Below are positions 6,685-9,203 of a DNA stretch of 9,203 bases, piece by piece (the stretch's first letter is position 1; the number at the start of each line of letters is the position of its first letter). The position numbers and the translations under genes are program-made. The notes under the pieces were generated by a model. The model searched no databases. It was not told the DNA's origin and saw only the letters and a list, made by a program, of their open reading frames with translations. Source of the stretch: Sulfidibacterium sp964588415 (GTDB lineage: Bacteria; Bacteroidota; Bacteroidia; Bacteroidales; F082). Location of the stretch: positions 1 to 9,203 of the forward strand of contig CAZPPK010000117.1 in assembly GCA_964588415.1 (NCBI GenBank), read 5' to 3'.

Positions 6685-6726
6685 CAGCCCCAAAAGGAAG
6701 AGTAAATACAACAACAAAATAATATT

Positions 6727-6987
6727 ATGGCTAATCACAAATCAGCGCTCAAAAGAATCAGACAGAACGATGTTAGAAAAGTACGGAACCGCTACTATGC
6801 GAAAACCATGCGTAATGCGATTAAAAAATACAGGTTGCTGACTGACAAAAAAGAAGCCCAGGAGCAGTTGCCTAAATTATATTCTATGATTGACAGGCTG
6901 GCTAAAAAAGACATAATTCATAAGAACAAAGCAGGTAATTTGAAATCGAAAGTTACCAAACACTACAACAGCGTTATAGCCGTGTAG
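6727..6987 (+). CDS. rpsT: 30S ribosomal protein bS20
   Basis: An 86-residue, strongly basic protein with the bS20 hallmark start MANHKSALKRIRQNDVRKVRNR and the conserved core MIDRLAKKDIIHKNKAGNLKSKVTKH. bS20 binds 16S rRNA early in small-subunit assembly and is almost entirely helical. Length is normal for the family (about 84-90). It is monocistronic here: its own -7 element lies upstream, and a GC-rich hairpin with a U-tract follows 26 bases after the TAG stop. No classic Shine-Dalgarno sequence sits next to the ATG; the leader there is A-rich (ACAACAAAATAATATT), as is common in Bacteroidota ribosomal genes. Confidence 0.97.
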   Translation: MANHKSALKRIRQNDVRKVRNRYYAKTMRNAIKKYRLLTDKKEAQEQLPKLYSMIDRLAKKDIIHKNKAGNLKSKVTKHYNSVIAV

Positions 6988-7013
6988 TACACTAAAAGAC
7001 TTGATAAAATCAG

Positions 7014-7043
7014 CCCGGATACTTTATTGTGTCCGGGTTTTTT
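7014..7043 (+). terminator. Intrinsic terminator of rpsT
   Basis: Stem CCCGGATAC (7014-7022) pairs with GTGTCCGGG (7029-7037) over nine pairs, one of them G-T. The loop is TTTATT, and T6 follows at 7038-7043. The stem can extend outward by A7012-T7039 and G7013-T7038. Confidence 0.9.
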
Positions 7044-7133
7044 GGTTATAGCTCCCGGGATTACTGCTATTTTCTTTTTTTGTTTTCCTGTTGTTAAGCT
7101 GAGAATTTCTCTGAATATTCCGGCTGAATTTGT

Positions 7134-7141
7134 TATTTTTG
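7134..7141 (+). promoter_or_regulatory. -7 element of the dnaX promoter
   Basis: TATTTTTG matches TAnnTTTG exactly. It lies 19 bases before the dnaX ATG (7161), so the leader would be only about 10-13 bases. A -33 TTG is not clean (CTG at 7111-7113 is the nearest). Because a terminator ends the rpsT transcript upstream, dnaX needs a promoter in this gap. The remaining sequence from 7044 to 7133 shows no other signal. Confidence 0.55.
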
Positions 7142-7160
7142 AAACTCAAAATTTTTTTAA

Positions 7161-9077
7161 ATGGAGAACTTTATCGTTTCAGCCCGGAAGTACCGTCCTT
7201 CTACGTTTGCAGAGGTTGTAGGGCAGGATCCTATTACAGCGACTCTGAAAAATGCTATTGTTACAGGACATCTCGCTCAGGCTTTTCTTTTTACCGGTCC
7301 GCGTGGAGTTGGAAAGACAACTTGTGCCAGAATACTTGCCAAGACCATCAATTGCCTGAATCCATCTTCCGATGGCGAACCTTGTAACGAATGCGATTCC
7401 TGCAAGGGATTTAACGATAATGCTTCTTTTAATATTCATGAATTGGATGCTGCTTCCAACAACTCGGTTGACGACATTCGTGCGCTGGTGGAACAGGTGC
7501 GTATTCCGCCTCAGGCCGGGAAATACAAAGTTTATATTATTGATGAGGTTCACATGCTTTCAGCAGCGGCCTTCAATGCTTTTTTGAAAACACTGGAAGA
7601 ACCGCCGGCTTATGCGAAATTTATTCTTGCTACCACCGAAAAACATAAGATCATTCCTACCATTCTGTCGCGTTGCCAGATTTTTGATTTTAAAAGAATT
7701 AAAGTCTCCGATATTGCCGGGCACCTGGCTTATGTTGCCCGCAGTGAAAACATTGAAGTAGAAGAAGATGCTTTGATGGTAATTGCCCAGAAAGTGGATG
7801 GCGCTTTGCGCGATGCTTTATCAACTTTTGATCAGATAGTTAGTTATAGCGGCCAGCAGATTTCATATAAGAATGTCATTGAGAATCTAAATATTCTTGA
7901 TTACGAATATTATTTCAAAGTTACTGAAGCCTTGCTTCAGGGCGATATTGCTACTTCACTTTTGATTTTTGATGAGATTCTTCAGAATGGTTTTGATGGC
8001 CAGGACTTTTTGGATGGACTTACAGATCATTTCAGGAATATTCTGGTGATGAAGAATCCCCGAACTGCTACTTTGTTGGAAACCAGTCAGGCTTTAAAGG
8101 CCCATTATCAGGAACAATCGGAAGGATGCAACAATACATTTCTCTTCAAAGCGCTGGATACTTGTAATCAGTATGATTTGAGTTATAAAAACAGCAATAA
8201 CAAACGCCTTCATGTAGAAATTGCGCTGACCCAATTATGTTCTCTGGATCATGGAATTCCTGAAACACCAAATTCAGGGTCTGCATCCGGCACAGGCGAG
8301 TCAAAACCTGTATATCATCAAAAAACTGCCCCAAAACCAGTTCTTAAACATGCTCCTGATTCCGTACTAAAATCCGGTTCTATTTCAACCAAAGCAGAAT
8401 CAGTATCCGAAGATGATAAACCTAAAAACTCGAATCTGGAAAAAGAAGAAGATCCTGGACTTGCTGGTGCTGATGTGGAAGATGTCAATTCTAAATTAAA
8501 CGAAGTCCCTTCAGGTGAGAAACCAGAAGGCAATTCAACTGCGACTAAAGCCAGCCCGGGGAATCAAATAAAGAATTCTGTAAAGAGCAGTTCACAAAAA
8601 ATATCCACAACCAATGGCTCGCGAAAAATAAGGAATATTTCCATTCAGGGCAGTCTTAAAGCATTAAAAGCGAAAAAAAATAAAGAGCAGGAAGCAGACG
8701 AACCGGTCATTGCAAATCCATTTTCTCAGGAAGATTTGGTTAGAAGCTGGCAATTATTTGTTGAACAATTTAAGGATCAATCCCCGAGCTTTGTACACAC
8801 CATGGCGAAAAGCAATCCTGTTTTAAAAGATAATTTTGTTATCGAGTACATGGTTCCCAACATCATCATTGCAAAGGATACTTTAAATGTGGTGACACTA
8901 ATCACCTTTTTAAAAAATGAGTTGAATAACAATCAGATAGAGTTGCATCCATTGGTAGATTCGGTGAAAAACCAAGCAGAAGCATATACGGACAGTGAAC
9001 GTTTTGAATCTTTGGCAAAAAAATTCCCACAAATGAACAAATTGAAAAATTCGCTGGATCTGGAAATTGAGTTTTAA
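7161..9077 (+). CDS. dnaX: DNA polymerase III subunit tau/gamma
   Basis: A 638-residue AAA+ clamp-loader subunit that loads the sliding clamp and, in the tau form, tethers the polymerase and helicase. The start MENFIVSARKYRPSTFAEVVGQ is typical. Motifs in order: Walker A GPRGVGKT (46-53); four zinc cysteines C65, C75, C78, C81; Walker B IIDEVHML with DEVH at 128-131; sensor 1 LATTE (156-160); SRC arginine finger (R171); sensor 2 GALRDAL (R217). Domain III spans about 245-362. A Ser/Lys/Glu-rich linker of low complexity fills about 363-515, and a folded C-terminal tau domain covers about 519-638 (SQEDLVRSWQLFVEQF). The linker codes an A8 run at residues 505-507, followed in the -1 frame by TAA, which could yield a gamma form. 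It is transcribed alone from the promoter just upstream. Confidence 0.96.
   Translation: MENFIVSARKYRPSTFAEVVGQDPITATLKNAIVTGHLAQAFLFTGPRGVGKTTCARILAKTINCLNPSSDGEPCNECDSCKGFNDNASFNIHELDAASNNSVDDIRALVEQVRIPPQAGKYKVYIIDEVHMLSAAAFNAFLKTLEEPPAYAKFILATTEKHKIIPTILSRCQIFDFKRIKVSDIAGHLAYVARSENIEVEEDALMVIAQKVDGALRDALSTFDQIVSYSGQQISYKNVIENLNILDYEYYFKVTEALLQGDIATSLLIFDEILQNGFDGQDFLDGLTDHFRNILVMKNPRTATLLETSQALKAHYQEQSEGCNNTFLFKALDTCNQYDLSYKNSNNKRLHVEIALTQLCSLDHGIPETPNSGSASGTGESKPVYHQKTAPKPVLKHAPDSVLKSGSISTKAESVSEDDKPKNSNLEKEEDPGLAGADVEDVNSKLNEVPSGEKPEGNSTATKASPGNQIKNSVKSSSQKISTTNGSRKIRNISIQGSLKALKAKKNKEQEADEPVIANPFSQEDLVRSWQLFVEQFKDQSPSFVHTMAKSNPVLKDNFVIEYMVPNIIIAKDTLNVVTLITFLKNELNNNQIELHPLVDSVKNQAEAYTDSERFESLAKKFPQMNKLKNSLDLEIEF
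8673..8683 (+). promoter_or_regulatory. Candidate -1 slippage site in dnaX (A8 run followed by TAA)
   Basis: Zero frame reads AAA AAA AAT AAA (Lys505, Lys506, Asn507, Lys508). The run A8 (8673-8680) gives the -1 slippery heptamer A-AAA-AAT (8675-8681); after a -1 slip the next codon is TAA (8681-8683). One extra A added by the RNA polymerase would give the same stop. Either way the product ends near residue 507, after the clamp-loader domains and before the tau C-terminal domain. In E. coli, dnaX makes gamma by ribosomal -1 shifting on A-rich sequence; in Thermus, by slippage on an A9 run. No strong downstream hairpin is evident, so use of the site is an inference. Confidence 0.45.
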
Positions 9078-9110
9078 CTGTACAACTACCTTGTTTTAAT
9101 AGAGTTCATA

Positions 9111-9141
9111 TTGTAACAAATACATACTATTTTTGTTACAA
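9111..9141. promoter_or_regulatory. Perfect inverted repeat overlapping a -7 element (candidate operator)
   Basis: Arms TTGTAACAAA (9111-9120) and TTTGTTACAA (9132-9141) are perfect reverse complements around an 11-base spacer. TATTTTTG at 9128-9135 is an exact TAnnTTTG element and reaches into the right arm, so a dimeric repressor bound here would cover a rightward promoter. No T-run follows the right arm, and the arms are AT-rich, so it is a poor intrinsic terminator for dnaX. The controlled gene would begin beyond 9203. The rest of 9142-9203 contains no gene; the only other structure I see is a short palindrome TTGACGGTCAA (9180-9190). Confidence 0.5.
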
Positions 9142-9203
9142 CTTCTAATACTCTGATTATGTAATTATTACGAAATAAATTGACGGTCAAATAATTTTTT
9201 ATT

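Noticed and set aside
7027..7221. Small plus-strand open frame across the rpsT terminator and dnaX start
   Set aside because: It begins inside the terminator stem and overlaps the dnaX promoter and first codons in another frame; no motif or ribosome site supports it.
7179..7553. Minus-strand open frame inside dnaX
   Set aside because: It is antisense to the highly conserved Walker A/Walker B region, and its translation resembles no protein family I know.
9015..9021. A7 run in dnaX (GCA AAA AAA TTC), also a formal -1 slippery heptamer
   Set aside because: It lies at about residues 618-621, near the C-terminus; a slip here would not separate the clamp-loader core from the tau domain.
9180..9190. 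Palindrome TTGACGGTCAA before a T-rich stretch at the right edge
   Set aside because: Five-base arms with a one-base centre cannot form a proper hairpin, and a palindrome of this size is expected by chance.

Overview
The window looks like a piece of a Bacteroidota (Bacteroidetes) chromosome. The base composition is AT-rich. Three intergenic regions carry exact matches to the Bacteroidota -7 promoter element TAnnTTTG. The bS20, MtaB and DnaX proteins read as typical Bacteroidota-type sequences; this is my recognition, as no search was possible.

Left part, minus strand (about 3066 down to 1). Transcription runs right to left through four genes: a short coiled-coil protein; a 580-residue membrane protein with a helical N-terminus, a Roadblock/longin-like domain, one transmembrane helix, a BON-like segment and an OmpA-like C-terminus; a small Rab/Ras-like GTPase; and a sensor histidine kinase that runs off the left edge. 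The set looks like a conserved but little-described bacterial small-GTPase system: GTPase, Roadblock-like partner on a transmembrane/OmpA scaffold, and two-component output. In this genome the GTPase gene is broken. A 211-bp MITE-like element (682-892) with terminal inverted repeats and a perfect 9-bp target duplication sits after codon 10. A 1-nt frameshift lies near 461. The reading frame then passes into the kinase before the G4/G5 motifs, so the 3' half of the GTPase seems deleted.

Middle part, plus strand (3212-6617). A TAnnTTTG promoter precedes three genes with 17-nt gaps: a ferredoxin/flavodoxin-NADP+ reductase-like flavoprotein, a divergent MiaB-type methylthiotransferase and an MtaB-type methylthiotransferase. 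Both methylthiotransferases are radical-SAM, two-cluster enzymes that modify tRNA A37. The reductase could supply their electrons.

Right part, plus strand (6677-9077). rpsT (bS20) has its own promoter and a clear intrinsic terminator. It is followed by dnaX (DNA polymerase III tau/gamma), again with its own promoter. dnaX has an A8 run in its linker, placed so that a -1 slip meets TAA at once. This could produce a short gamma form of about 507 residues. After dnaX, a perfect 10-bp inverted repeat overlaps a -7 element and probably forms an operator/promoter for a gene outside the window.
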